Below are positions 25,101 to 33,771 of a DNA stretch of 45,685 nt, piece after piece. Where the stretch lies: NCBI GenBank assembly GCA_903922605.1, contig CAIXUG010000029.1, positions 1 through 45,685 on the forward strand, in the 5' to 3' direction. The translations under genes and the position numbers were made by a program. Each line of letters opens with the position of its first letter. The stretch's first letter is position 1. Below the pieces are notes generated by a model. It ran no database searches. It was given only the letters and a program-made list of their open reading frames with translations, and had not been told where the DNA came from. This stretch comes from an uncultured Verrucomicrobiota bacterium (lineage in GTDB: Bacteria; Verrucomicrobiota; Verrucomicrobiia; Limisphaerales; UBA9464).

Positions 25101-28100
25101 TGCCCTCGTCCATCGGCCAGTAGGCCGACAGACTGGCATAATCCGGGTGCGCATCGGTGAGGTGCTGGTACCGCCACGCCTGCAGTGCCGGCTGAGCCAC
25201 CGCCACCGACCAGATCCGGACCTCGGAAATCAGCCCCTTGAAGTATTCGCCCGGCGCGGCCAGGCCCAGGGCCAGATTCGCGCTGGGCACGGTGTGGCCC
25301 GCTCCGGGGGTGTCGGTCCCGATGACCGCCGCATCCAGATAGAGCGTCCGATGGGTGCCGTCGAAGCTGACCGCGAGATGATGCCAGCTCCCCGAGAAAT
25401 CGGCCGTGCCCACATCCAGGTCATTGGCCCACCACGAGCTGAAGACACCGCCGGAATACAGGCACAGATCGTTGATCTTGCCGTTGTTGAAATAATTTCC
25501 CCAGCCCACGATGCCCTTGTTCGACCCGGCCCTCGTCGAGGGCTTCACCCAGGCCTCGATGGTATAGGGTGAAGTGCCCGCCGGGACGTTCGGCGACGCC
25601 ACCGAGACCGAATCCGCCCCGCCGAAGGAAAGGGCCTGGTTGGCCAGCGGGATGCACTGCGCGACCGTCACGCTGCCATAATTGGTGTCGGTCCCGTACT
25701 GGAACCACCAGCAGGAAGCCTGGTTGTTGGGCGAGTAGTTGCCGTTCACCGTGGCGGCATTGGCGGTCACGCCCGAGGCAGGCAGGGTCACGGCCGAGGG
25801 CGGGATCGCCAGGGTTGAAAAACTGAGATCGCCTCCGCGAACGGTCCCGACGACATTCGAGACCACCGCCTGGAAATGATACGAGCTGGCCGGCAACAGG
25901 CCCGAAAGGGGAAGCGAAACTGCCTGGGCTCCGCCCGCTCCGTCCACCAGCGTCGAGGTGGAGACAAAACCGTAGCCGGTTGTCGGGCCGTAGTTGAAAT
26001 AGACCGTGGTGCCGCCCCCGCCGGGATCAACCTGGGCGTTGAGATTGGCGGTGGTCCCCGTGACGGAATCGGCCGCCATGGTTTCCACCGTGGGGGCCAG
26101 CGGCATGGTGAAAACCACGTCGCCGCCCAGGGAAACGCCCACGCTGTTGGAAGCCGTCGCCTGGAAATGATAGCTGGCACCCAGGGTCAGCCCGGTGGCC
26201 AGCACCGTCGGCGTCTGCGAACCCGGTATTGACCCGATGTCCACGGCTATTGTGGACCCATAGGACGTGGTTGGCCCGTATTGAAAATAGATGATGGTAT
26301 CGGAGCCCCGCACCACGGCGTCAGCACTGAGGAGCGCCGTGCTCCCGCCATTCGGGGTGGCGCTGCCCGTGACTGCGGAAGGCGCCAGGGACGCCGTGGT
26401 AAAAGTGAGGTCACCGCTGGCCACCGATCCCACCGCATTGGAAGCGACCGCGGCAAAATGATAAACCGTGCCGGCCGCCAGCCCCGAGAGATCGAGCGAC
26501 TGGGGCTGCACCCCGTTCAACTCGGGCAACACGACCGGCGCCGAGGTGGCGCCGTAGCTGGCCGTCGGCCCGTATTGGAAATAGAAGGCCGTCGAGGCCC
26601 CGTTCGGACTCGGGCTGGCCTGCAGCGTCGCCCCATTGGTGGTGAGGGCAGCGGCCACCACGTCCGCCAGGGACGGCGCCAGGATCGGCGTCGTAAAGGA
26701 CTGGTCTCCGCCATAGGAGATCCCGGCGGCGTTGGACGCCACCAACTGGAAATGATACGTCGTCGCGGCCAGCAGGCCTGAAAGGCCCGAACTGACCGGG
26801 AAGAACGTTGCCGCCGGAATGTCCGTGACGGCGGGGCCGTTGGTCCAATAGGGACCGCCGACCAGATTGCCGTCATTGCCCCGGCCCGCGCTGTCCGTGA
26901 GCGCGGTTCCGGAGCCTTCGTTCATCGGCCAGTCGGCCTGCAAACTGCCATAATCGGGATGCCCCGGTTCCACCAGCCGGTTCATCCAGGCCTGCAGCGT
27001 TGCCTGATCCACGGCCACCGACCAGATCCGGGCCCCCGAAATCAACCCCTTGAAGTACTCGCCCGGTGCCGCGAGGCCGAGGGTCAGGTTTGCGCTGGGA
27101 ACGGTGTGGCCCGACCCGGGAGTGTCGGTCCCGATGACCACCCCATCCAGATAGAGCGTCCGGTGCGTTCCGTCGAAGCTGACCGCGACATGGTGCCAGC
27201 TCCCCGAGACATCGGCCGTGCCCACATCCAGATCATTGGCCCACCAGGAGCTGAAGATGCCGCCGGGAAACAGGTTCAGGTCGTTGATCTGGCCGTTGTG
27301 GAAGTAATTTCCCCAGGCCACGATGCCCTTGTTCGAGCCCGCCCGGGTGGAAGCTTTGATCCACGCCTCGATGGTATAGGCGGAATTGCCGCTGGGAACG
27401 GAAGGTGTCGGCACCTGGACGTAATCGGTCCCGTCAAACCCGAGCGCCCCGCGCAGGAGCTGGAACGTCTGGGGCACGGTGGCCCCGTCGTAGTTGGTGG
27501 TCAGTCCGTACTGAAAATAGTACGTCGTGGACAGCCCATAGGAGGCGAGGTTTCCGTTGAGGGTCGCCGTGGCGCTGAGCACCGAACTGGCCGCCAGCGT
27601 GCCGGCCACCGGCACGCCGGAAGTGATGAAGGTGACGTCCGCGCCATCCGTTTCGACGCCATTGGAGGCGGACACGCGGTAATGGTAGGTGGTGCCGGGC
27701 TGCAGTCCGGCCAGGGAAACACTGGCCGGTTGGAATCCAAGAACACCCGGCAGACTGGCTCCGCTGATGACCGTGCCATAGTTGGTGGTCGTCCCATATT
27801 CGAACGTGACCGTCGCCGGGAAGCCATAATTGTTGACCGTGCCATTGAGCACCACCGCATTGGTGGACACCCCCGACGCACTGCCCGTGACCACCGCCGG
27901 CGGCTGGAACAGCTGGAAATTCAAGACCAGGTCGTTGCCCGAAACACTGACCCCAAAGGCGCCGCCGTCCGTGACATTCGAGAATCCGGAAGCGTCCACG
28001 ACGATGGTGCCCGGATGGAAATTCAGGACGCCGCCGGTGGCGTGGGCCAAAACCCAGCTTCCGTTGGTCGTGTTGCCAAAGTTCAAGGCCGCGCCCGGCG

Positions 28101-31100
28101 TCCCCGTAAAATCGGCCAGGCTGGATACTTGGATGACGAAATTGGTGGCGGACGAAAGGTCCAGGGTCCCCCGGATCGTGAGCGCGGTGTAGCCGGTCCC
28201 TTGAGCCCCGGCGGCATCGTGCATGTGCCAGACGTAGGTGCCGGCCCCGTTCCAAACTGTGTTCCCCACGGTGAGCGTGCCGACGCCCGGATTCGGCGAA
28301 AGGGTTCCACCGGCGGTAACCGTGACCGGACCGGCCACACCGGCGCCACTGACGGTTCCACCGGCGTTGACCAGGAGGTTGGCGCTGATGGAATTGTCGC
28401 CCTCCACTTCGAGCGTGCCGCCATTCACTGTGGTAGTGCCCAGATAGCCGTTGGTCCCGGCCAGGACCAGCGTGCCGCCACCGGTCTTGACCAGCGAGGA
28501 CGGCACCGTTCCCCAGCCTCCAATGCTGCCGGCGATGGTGTTCGTGGCCGAGTCCACCTGGAAGGTGGTCGTTCCCTCGGGGAGGAAGAGCGAACTGCCC
28601 GCAATCGAGCCAGGCCGGCCGGGAATCGCATCATTCAAGGCACCACCGCCGGTGCCGGCGACCAGCGAACCCGCGTCCGCCGAGCTGTTCACCAAAGTCA
28701 CACTGGCACCGTGGTCACTCCGGACAAACACCGCCGCGCCCAGGGCCGCGCCGCCGCCGCCGCCGCCGGGCGATTCATTGATGTCGGTTGGGTTGGCACC
28801 GCCTGCGGCCCCCGCAAAGGGACCGGAAGGAGCACCATAACCAAAGATGCCCGTATATCCCCCCGCCCCGCCGCCAAAGCCTCCCGTTCCGCCTCGGGCA
28901 GAGGTGCCTCCCCGGGCAAAAGACGAGCCGCCGCCACCACCCGCACCGAATCCACCCGCACCGGCATTTCCCGCATACGAGTCTTCGGCCCCGCCACCAC
29001 CACCAAAGTCGCCACCGGCACCGCCCGCACCTTGAAAGGCGCCGCCGCCGCCGCCGCCATATTCGCCGCCATTGCCGCCGTTGGCACCCGGGCCGGCTAC
29101 GAGATCTCCGGCCCCGCCGCCGCCCCCGCCGTAGAGGGAGCCGCTCTGTCCGCGGCCGCTTTCAAAGTCGGCCCCATCTCCCCCGCCCCCGCCGCCCTGG
29201 CCGGGACCGCCATTCCCGGCGCTTTGTCCATCGGTCAAGCCACCCCCGCCCCCACCGCTGCTGCCGCCATTGCCCCCCCTGCCCAGAAGTCCGCCGCCGC
29301 CACCCGCCGCATAGCTTCCGTTGCCGCCGTTGCCGCCGAAGCCGCCCCCCCCGCCGCCGCCGAGCTCCCCGCCATTGCCGCCATCGCCGCCCAATCCGCC
29401 ACCGCCGCCACCACTGATGGCTCCATTCTCCACCGCTCCGGCCCCGTTGCCTCCGGCGACCCCATTATGGGCGAACACCACACCCGAAATAAGGACCTCC
29501 CCCTGGTTCACAAATACCGCGCCGCCCAAGCCGGCACCACCCCCGCCCAGGGGAGAACCGCCATCGCCACCCTTGGCGTAGCCATTCGCCAGGGTCAGGT
29601 TATTGAGGGTCACCTGGCCGCCCGCAGCATCAATGAACAGGATGCGATACAGATTCTGGCCGCTGAGGGTCAGATTCGTAGCGCCCGGGCCGTCGATCCG
29701 GATGCTGTTGGTAAGGACGGCCAACTGAGTTTGGAGCGCAATCGTTCCATTGAGCCCGGTGACATCCACCTCGGCCGGACCGATAGCCGCATTGGCATCC
29801 AGGAGCGCCTGTCGGAGGGATCCCAGGCCGCTGTCGTTGGTGTTCGTGACCGTGAAGCTCTGCTGCGGCGGTTCAGTGAAGGTCTGATCGGCACCATAGA
29901 CGACGCCGAGGCTGTTCGTGGCCACCACGCGAAAGTGGTAGGTCATTCCCGGTGTCAGGTGACTGATGAACACTGGCGAGATGCCACTTTGCACGTACAC
30001 TGGAGTGGACACCGGCACCCCTTCATTGCCGTGGCCGCTGGCGTCCGAAATGAAGCCCTCGTTCCGATCGTCCAGGGGCCATTCCGCGGACAGGCTGGCG
30101 TAGTTGGGATGGGCCGGCGTCACCGGCTGAAACCTCCAGCTTTGGAGCGTTGCCTGGTCCACGGCCACCGCCCACACCCTGACCTCGCTTAGCAGCCCGT
30201 TGAAAGACTCACCCGGCGCCGCGAGACCCAGGGTGAGGTTGGCGCTGGGCACCTTATGGTCGGGGCCCGGCTGATCCCGACCGACGAACGCACCATCCAA
30301 ATAGATCGTCCGGTTGGTGCCATCATAACTGGCGGCGACATGATGCCAGTTTCCGGCCAGGTTGGTCGCGCCCACGACCAGGTCATTGGCCCACCAGGAG
30401 TTGTAGATCCCGCCAGAGTATAGGCTCAGGTCGTTGATCTGGTTGTTGTTGAAATAGTTTCCCCAGCCCACAATGCCCTTGTTGGCTCCGGTCTCCGTGG
30501 CCGCTTCGACCCAGGCCTCGATGGTATAGGGCTGATTGTTGGTGGGAACCTTCGGCGCGAAAACCTGGACCAACTGCGAGCCGTCAAACTGCATCGCGTA
30601 GGGAAAGGACAACGGCGTCTGCGAACGGGTCGCCGTCCCGTAGGCGGTGGTCGGGCCATATTCGAAATAGACGGCGGTGGGCGCATACCCCGCATTGACG
30701 TCCGCGTGCAGAGTCGCGACGAATCCGTTGACGGCGGTGGCCGCGAGCGTGGTCGCCGACGGGGCGGAGGGCGACGGCACGGCCGCGAGCGACGGGGTGA
30801 AAACCAGCACGATGGACTGGCCAATCTGCCGAACCGAAAAGGCACCTCCATCCAGGGCATTGGCAAATCCCCCCGCGCCATTGGCCGCCGGCACCGAAAT
30901 GTGAACCACGGCCGGGTTGAAGTTGGAGATGCCACCGGCCGCCCGCAGGATCAACCAGGCGGAGATCTGGGAGGTGTTGAAATTGAGCGCGTTTCCCGAG
31001 ACGGCGCCGGGCGCCGAAATGCTCCAGAGATTGAGACTGAGGCTGGTGAGGCCACCCAGGTCGAGGACGCCTCCGACCGCCAGGGACGAATAACCCGCGC

Positions 31101-33771
31101 CGGGAACACCCAGGGCGTCGTTCACGCGCCACTGATAATTGACCGAGCCGCCGAGGGTGGCATTGCCCTTGACCGTGAGGAGCCCCGCGTTCCCGGGCGC
31201 CAGCGCGGTTTGCGGCTGCAGGACCAGGTTGTCCACGGTGCCCGAACCGCTGAGCGCCGCCCCCGAGTTGACGATCAGGTTCGGGCTGCTGGAGTTGTCG
31301 CCGTCGATTTCCAGGGTTCCGGCCGAAACCACCGTGGCACCGGCATAGCCATTGGTTCCGGCCAGCACCAGCGTGCCCGTGCCGGTCTTCAGCAGGGAGG
31401 CCGGGGTCGCCCCGCCTCCGACCAGGCTGCCGGAAATGGAGTTGGTCTGGCTGGCAACATCAAAGGTAGTCGTGCCGCTCGGCAGAAAAAAAGCGCCGCC
31501 AGCAGCCTGGCCAGCGCCGCCCGGATGGCCATCCCCGGCGGCCCCACCGCCGGCACCGGCCGTCAGTGAGCCGGCATCGGCCGAGCTGTTGGCCAGGAAA
31601 AGAGAGGCCCCGAGATCGTTGCTCACGAAGACCGCCGCCCCCAGCGCGGCCCCGCCACCACCGCCGCCGGCATATTTGTAGATGCTGGCTTCGTTTCCGG
31701 ATCCGCCATTGCCCCCATAGGAACCTCCATAGCCGGTGTTGCTTGCCTGATACCCCACACCGCCGCCGCCGCCGCCGCCAAAACCGCCATCCCCTCCGAC
31801 CGAGACATAGGCTCCCACGTCCTCATTGGGCACGCCGCCACCGCCGCCGCCACCAAATCCTCCATGGCCTCCCCCTTGGCCGTAGTACGTGTAAGCTTGC
31901 TGGCCGGCACCACCGCCGCCGCCAAAATCGCCGCCCAGCCCACCCACCGATTGATTTTGACCGCCGCCGCCGCCGCCGAATTTTCCGCCCGCGCCACCGT
32001 TCCCGTCGTACGTCCCACCACCACCGCCGCCGCCGCCATAAAGGCTGCCGGCAATGCCGTTCGGATTGTTGACCGAGTCACCGCCCGCGCCGCCACCGCC
32101 GCCGCCGGCACCTCCATACGGGTTGCCCCCGTCCTGGCCGTCAACCAGGCCGCCACCGCCGCCACCGCCATCATTGCCATTGCCGCCATTGCCCAAAACA
32201 CCGCCGCCGCCGCCAGCGGCATAGAATCCAATGCCGCCATTGCCTTGAAACCCGCCGCCACCACCACCGCCGAAGGCGGTTCCGGAGGCTCCTCCATTGC
32301 CTCCCAGCCCCCCGCCACCACCACCTCCATACCCGGGTCCTGGCCCCGAGCCATTGCCACCGGCCGCCGCATTTCCCACAAAGGAAACCCCGGAAAGCGT
32401 GACCGCGCCCTGATTCACAAACAGGGCGCCACCCAGGCCCGCACCGCCACCGCCCAGAGGAGACCCGCCATCGCCGCCCTTGGCGTAGCCGTTCGCCAGG
32501 GTGAGGTTGTCGATTTCAACGGCCTGGTTCGTGCCGTCCAGGAACAGGATCCGATACTGATTTTGCCCGCTGATGGTCAGCAAGCCTGCCCCGGGACCTT
32601 TGAGTTGAAGGGTGTTCGTGATGATCGGCAGGGAACTGTTCAGCAGAATCGCGCCGCTCAGGGCCGTGGCATCGACCAGCGCGCCGGAGCCGGCAGCATT
32701 CGCATTGAGCAGGCTCTGCCGCAGCGAGCCCGCCCCGCTGTCGTTCAGGTTGGCCACTATGAAGGTCTGCAGGGCCGGTTCCGTGAAAGTCTTATCGGCG
32801 CCCAAGGACACGCCAAAGCTGTTCGAGGCCACGATTCGAAAATGGTACGTGGCTCCCGGAGTGAGCCGCGTCACCAGGGCGGGCGTGACCGACGAGACAT
32901 ACACGGGGGTGGCGGAGGGAACGCCGACATTCCCTTTCCCGCTCAGATCGGTGATGGAAGCGACGCTCTGATCGGACAGGGGCCAATACGCGGTCAGGTT
33001 CGTGTAGTTGGGGTGGGCCGACGTGAGCGATTGAACCATCCAGGTCTGCAAGTTGGTCTGGCTCACCGCAGTGGACCACACGCGCACCTCGCCCATCAAC
33101 CCCGCGAAATATTCCCCCGGAGCGGTCAAACCCAGGGCGAGATTGGCGCTGGGAACCACATGGTTGGTGCCCGGGTTATCCGACCCGACCGGGGCGCCAT
33201 CCAGATAAACCGTCCGTGTCGTGCCATCGAAACTGGCGGCCACATGGTGCCAGGCCGTCGTGAGATCGGCGGTATTGGCCACCAGGTCGTTGCCCCACCA
33301 GTAGTTATCCAATCCCGCCTGATCGAGGCGGAAGGCATTGACCTGATTGACACCCCCATAGTTGCCCCAGCCGACCATTCCGCGGGCACCCATGGCGGTG
33401 GGTTTGATCCACGCCTCAATCGTGTAGGGCTGGTTGTTCGTCGGGACGGAAGGATGGGTGATCGCGATCGATTGGGCCCCGCTGAACGCCATCGCATAGG
33501 TGAATGGACCGGCCGTCTGGGCCGGAGTCACACTGCCGTAGTTGGTCGTGGGGCCGTACTCGAAATAGGTGGTCGAAAGCCCGTTCCCCGGGGCAAGCGT
33601 GCCATTGAGGGTGGCCGTCAAGCCATTGACCAGCGTGGCCGGCTGCGTGGTCGCCGACGGCGGCGAACCCGCCCTCGCGGGGCTGGATTGCCCGGATAGC
33701 AGGAAGATGCCGGCGACCGCCAGCAGCGGCCAAAACCGCCACGGAGAGACAGTTATCCCTAAAGGCTTCAA
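19177..33771 (-). CDS. Giant secreted multidomain surface protein (4864 residues)
   Basis: A signal peptide (about 1-35) is followed by a mosaic of all-beta modules. There are five LamG domains (starting near residues 98, 1058, 2114, 2720 and 3310; marker YTIEAWI) and fourteen fibronectin-like modules with the phrase YFQYGPTTNYG. Two right-handed-helix starts (NLNDSGAGSLRQSLLNANA, near 336 and 1304) each precede a glycine-rich block (431-717 and 1404-1684) and an autotransporter-associated strand (LVKTGTGTLVLAGTNGY). Two sets of seven Gloeo/Verruco repeats (3760-4117, 4313-4697) flank an Ig-like domain, and a cadherin-like domain and PGRTYQLQTADSL tail end the protein. No sorting signal is seen. 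The frame has an in-frame TAG just upstream, so translation starts at TTG 33771 or later; GGAGG lies very close to that TTG. It probably binds polysaccharide or forms an adhesive coat (inference). It is co-transcribed with the PEP-CTERM gene. Confidence 0.9.
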   Translation of the reverse strand: MKPLGITVSPWRFWPLLAVAGIFLLSGQSSPARAGSPPSATTQPATLVNGLTATLNGTLAPGNGLSTTYFEYGPTTNYGSVTPAQTAGPFTYAMAFSGAQSIAITHPSVPTNNQPYTIEAWIKPTAMGARGMVGWGNYGGVNQVNAFRLDQAGLDNYWWGNDLVANTADLTTAWHHVAASFDGTTRTVYLDGAPVGSDNPGTNHVVPSANLALGLTAPGEYFAGLMGEVRVWSTAVSQTNLQTWMVQSLTSAHPNYTNLTAYWPLSDQSVASITDLSGKGNVGVPSATPVYVSSVTPALVTRLTPGATYHFRIVASNSFGVSLGADKTFTEPALQTFIVANLNDSGAGSLRQSLLNANAAGSGALVDATALSGAILLNSSLPIITNTLQLKGPGAGLLTISGQNQYRILFLDGTNQAVEIDNLTLANGYAKGGDGGSPLGGGGAGLGGALFVNQGAVTLSGVSFVGNAAAGGNGSGPGPGYGGGGGGGLGGNGGASGTAFGGGGGGGFQGNGGIGFYAAGGGGGVLGNGGNGNDGGGGGGGLVDGQDGGNPYGGAGGGGGGAGGDSVNNPNGIAGSLYGGGGGGGGTYDGNGGAGGKFGGGGGGQNQSVGGLGGDFGGGGGAGQQAYTYYGQGGGHGGFGGGGGGGVPNEDVGAYVSVGGDGGFGGGGGGGVGYQASNTGYGGSYGGNGGSGNEASIYKYAGGGGGGAALGAAVFVSNDLGASLFLANSSADAGSLTAGAGGGAAGDGHPGGAGQAAGGAFFLPSGTTTFDVASQTNSISGSLVGGGATPASLLKTGTGTLVLAGTNGYAGATVVSAGTLEIDGDNSSSPNLIVNSGAALSGSGTVDNLVLQPQTALAPGNAGLLTVKGNATLGGSVNYQWRVNDALGVPGAGYSSLAVGGVLDLGGLTSLSLNLWSISAPGAVSGNALNFNTSQISAWLILRAAGGISNFNPAVVHISVPAANGAGGFANALDGGAFSVRQIGQSIVLVFTPSLAAVPSPSAPSATTLAATAVNGFVATLHADVNAGYAPTAVYFEYGPTTAYGTATRSQTPLSFPYAMQFDGSQLVQVFAPKVPTNNQPYTIEAWVEAATETGANKGIVGWGNYFNNNQINDLSLYSGGIYNSWWANDLVVGATNLAGNWHHVAASYDGTNRTIYLDGAFVGRDQPGPDHKVPSANLTLGLAAPGESFNGLLSEVRVWAVAVDQATLQSWRFQPVTPAHPNYASLSAEWPLDDRNEGFISDASGHGNEGVPVSTPVYVQSGISPVFISHLTPGMTYHFRVVATNSLGVVYGADQTFTEPPQQSFTVTNTNDSGLGSLRQALLDANAAIGPAEVDVTGLNGTIALQTQLAVLTNSIRIDGPGATNLTLSGQNLYRILFIDAAGGQVTLNNLTLANGYAKGGDGGSPLGGGGAGLGGAVFVNQGEVLISGVVFAHNGVAGGNGAGAVENGAISGGGGGGLGGDGGNGGELGGGGGGGFGGNGGNGSYAAGGGGGLLGRGGNGGSSGGGGGGLTDGQSAGNGGPGQGGGGGGDGADFESGRGQSGSLYGGGGGGAGDLVAGPGANGGNGGEYGGGGGGAFQGAGGAGGDFGGGGGAEDSYAGNAGAGGFGAGGGGGSSFARGGTSARGGTGGFGGGAGGYTGIFGYGAPSGPFAGAAGGANPTDINESPGGGGGGAALGAAVFVRSDHGASVTLVNSSADAGSLVAGTGGGALNDAIPGRPGSIAGSSLFLPEGTTTFQVDSATNTIAGSIGGWGTVPSSLVKTGGGTLVLAGTNGYLGTTTVNGGTLEVEGDNSISANLLVNAGGTVSGAGVAGPVTVTAGGTLSPNPGVGTLTVGNTVWNGAGTYVWHMHDAAGAQGTGYTALTIRGTLDLSSATNFVIQVSSLADFTGTPGAALNFGNTTNGSWVLAHATGGVLNFHPGTIVVDASGFSNVTDGGAFGVSVSGNDLVLNFQLFQPPAVVTGSASGVSTNAVVLNGTVNNYGFPATVTFEYGTTTNYGTVISGASLPGVLGFQPASVSLAGLQPGTTYHYRVSASNGVETDGADVTFITSGVPVAGTLAASSVLSATATLNGNLASYGLSTTYYFQYGLTTNYDGATVPQTFQLLRGALGFDGTDYVQVPTPSVPSGNSAYTIEAWIKASTRAGSNKGIVAWGNYFHNGQINDLNLFPGGIFSSWWANDLDVGTADVSGSWHHVAVSFDGTHRTLYLDGVVIGTDTPGSGHTVPSANLTLGLAAPGEYFKGLISGARIWSVAVDQATLQAWMNRLVEPGHPDYGSLQADWPMNEGSGTALTDSAGRGNDGNLVGGPYWTNGPAVTDIPAATFFPVSSGLSGLLAATTYHFQLVASNAAGISYGGDQSFTTPILAPSLADVVAAALTTNGATLQASPSPNGASTAFYFQYGPTASYGATSAPVVLPELNGVQPQSLDLSGLAAGTVYHFAAVASNAVGSVASGDLTFTTASLAPSAVTGSATPNGGSTALLSADAVVRGSDTIIYFQYGPTTSYGSTIAVDIGSIPGSQTPTVLATGLTLGASYHFQATASNSVGVSLGGDVVFTMPLAPTVETMAADSVTGTTANLNAQVDPGGGGTTVYFNYGPTTGYGFVSTSTLVDGAGGAQAVSLPLSGLLPASSYHFQAVVSNVVGTVRGGDLSFSTLAIPPSAVTLPASGVTANAATVNGNYSPNNQASCWWFQYGTDTNYGSVTVAQCIPLANQALSFGGADSVSVASPNVPAGTSPYTIEAWVKPSTRAGSNKGIVGWGNYFNNGKINDLCLYSGGVFSSWWANDLDVGTADFSGSWHHLAVSFDGTHRTLYLDAAVIGTDTPGAGHTVPSANLALGLAAPGEYFKGLISEVRIWSVAVAQPALQAWRYQHLTDAHPDYASLSAYWPMDEGSGTVLDDASGNGNTGTFVGSPAWADGPPLTNGLASAALPGITGGQMYHVQLVVSNATGISLGGDVSFSAPVTAPSVANTGASEPSSSGATLHADFTPNGAQTTFYFQYGLTAAYGTKTAATTLPQLIGTQPRAVVVTGLLPGSTYHYQAVASNSVGTVASGDLTFATQPVAPTAVTTIATPQDPTTALLAAFVNSGGADTLVYFQYGPDTNYGGVISVDAGAVPGTQTVTNWATGLVPGATYHFQATASNVVGVAVGGDAVFSMPSAPLATTAPATAIGGFGATLQAQVNPEGGATAVYFQYGLDTSYGLTTAVTTMPGLGGLRPVSFPITGLIPASSYHFQVVASNTAGVALGGDLAFSTPAVVPSAQTLPPTFLTGSGGTGNGAVNPNNSPGYAWFAYGSDTNYGSASAPQPIQSVVSSLAFDGSDSVVVTNSTMPAGNSAYTIEAWIKPVSMGGEGIIGWGNYGQSFQVNAFRLHPGGLDNYWWDNDLVVNTPDLSGAWHHVAASFDGTNRTIYLDGSVVGQDQPGANHSVVSTNLALGVTAPGENFNGQIAEVRVWSIAVGQATLQSWQFQQLNPAHPDYEFLKAYWPMSEGAGSVVNDASGSGNTGVLSGSPTWAGGAPFTDVVVSAPLTGLTPGATYHYQLVTSNTAGISLGQDFSFVSATAPLATNRPATPVGAFGAALNANVISDNAATSVRFLYGLDTNYGLSSSATNFAAGFDLHPASIPVDGLLANSTYHYTVVASNAVGTTTGSDLTFTTLAGSPAVTNLFATDLSPTQATLGALVNPNGADTAVYILYGLTTGYGSMVVTNLLAGPHGQEVGLVVDGLQPGSVYYYQVMASNSVGVVQGAGAHFTAPYLDIPSNPWTFVPLHAWDANFDLGASPRSGLIQTRDGVMHGATFAGQFNVNAQFTLTTNGVYDETVFLFSAAGSGVEGNLAQSANGTLYGTGSSGGSGNRGTVFSFSNIRQALYRFTGGDGSNPRGGVTLGADGNLYGTASTGGAGFGTVFGVNTGGGRTMLYDFQGGADGATPLGALAQGADGNLYGAASAGGTNGSGTVFAITTGGVLTPLYSFGPTNSDGSNLDGAYPVGGLVQGPDGVFYGTTASGGTNASGTIFSLTTDGVLTTLHTFGATNAQGANLDGAVPVASMILGSDGKLYGTTFSGGAYGQGAIFQMTTDGAFSVLYTLQSDVGSNPMGALLEASDGNFYGTASAGGTNGIGALFELINPNPPPIFTGYLTNVLLEAGSAYTVPAPVSGSGPFSYQWQWNGTNLPAQTNALLNLTGLQLAHAGAYRVVVSNPNATVTSAPFTLTVSVPPTVTISGPSVTSTVGLPVTYTVTYADAYFWGSSLSVSDITLNATGTAAGVVSVSGGGTSYTVTISQFNGTGTLSLSIGPGTASDQTGGLAPAAGPSAAFSLSSWTYVPLYAFANGADGANPKAGLILGRDGNLYGATTTGGANGSGTIYQVSSNGLFTTLYAFSATNGSGLNFDGANPGADLYQGTDGNLYGTCPNGGTNGTGSVFSLTTAGQFTALYSFSAVDGSGFNADGAVPLGSLIQGANGTLYGTISLGGTAGLGGLFGVSTNGALVYTKSFTSEFSQGSHLAGSLLEGSATVLFGATPSGGQGGAGTLFYAFETLPFFRINRQLFGSDAYMASGRLTRTISGGAVGTSVQGGGSGNGVVYTSNIGAGGYHTLYSFSGGYDGANPRDGVIQGIDGNFYGAASAGGNQGGGTIFMVTPAGTPVLLYGFSATNGPAGTNFDGAQPWGGLAFDALGNLYGTTLAGGTNGYGMVFKLTNPDPWPIANPDIVHRQAGRSLKIPVASLLSNDTGAAGLTLSVSGADAFSTNGAALQLLSSAIVYPAASAAAAVDTFNYVITDGTLFATNTVTVILDPPPTTPTQNITSTTVGTDGAVQITAAGIPGRTYQLQTADSLDEPIVWTDLGSPLVAAPNGQIQFTDPAPGSPRFYRVIEP
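28720..29560 (-). repeat. Glycine-rich repeat block 2 in the giant protein
   Basis: About 280 codons of GGGGGGLGGDGGNGG-type sequence, interrupted regularly by Asn, Ala, Ser, Phe and Tyr. On the plus strand it appears as long CCGCCGCC/CCACCACC runs. It follows the second LRQALLDANA module and parallels block 1. Its low complexity opens long frames in all six readings, which should not be taken as genes. Confidence 0.9.
31620..32480 (-). repeat. Glycine-rich repeat block 1 in the giant protein
   Basis: About 285 codons of glycine runs with GGGGGGFGG, GNGG and GAGG units and scattered Tyr/Asn. Both blocks begin after ANGYAKGGDGGSPLGGGGAG and end before ALGAAVFV, so they are copies of one module that then diverged internally. 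Confidence 0.9.

Noticed and set aside
26959-30192. Plus-strand frame of 1077 codons opposite the giant gene
   Set aside because: It covers the glycine-rich block and reads as low-complexity Arg/Pro/Ala/Thr, a product of codon bias on the other strand.
28720-32480. Tandem GC-rich repeats that might suggest a CRISPR array
   Set aside because: The units are irregular, keep a codon period of three and encode glycine runs; there are no constant repeats with unique spacers of equal size.
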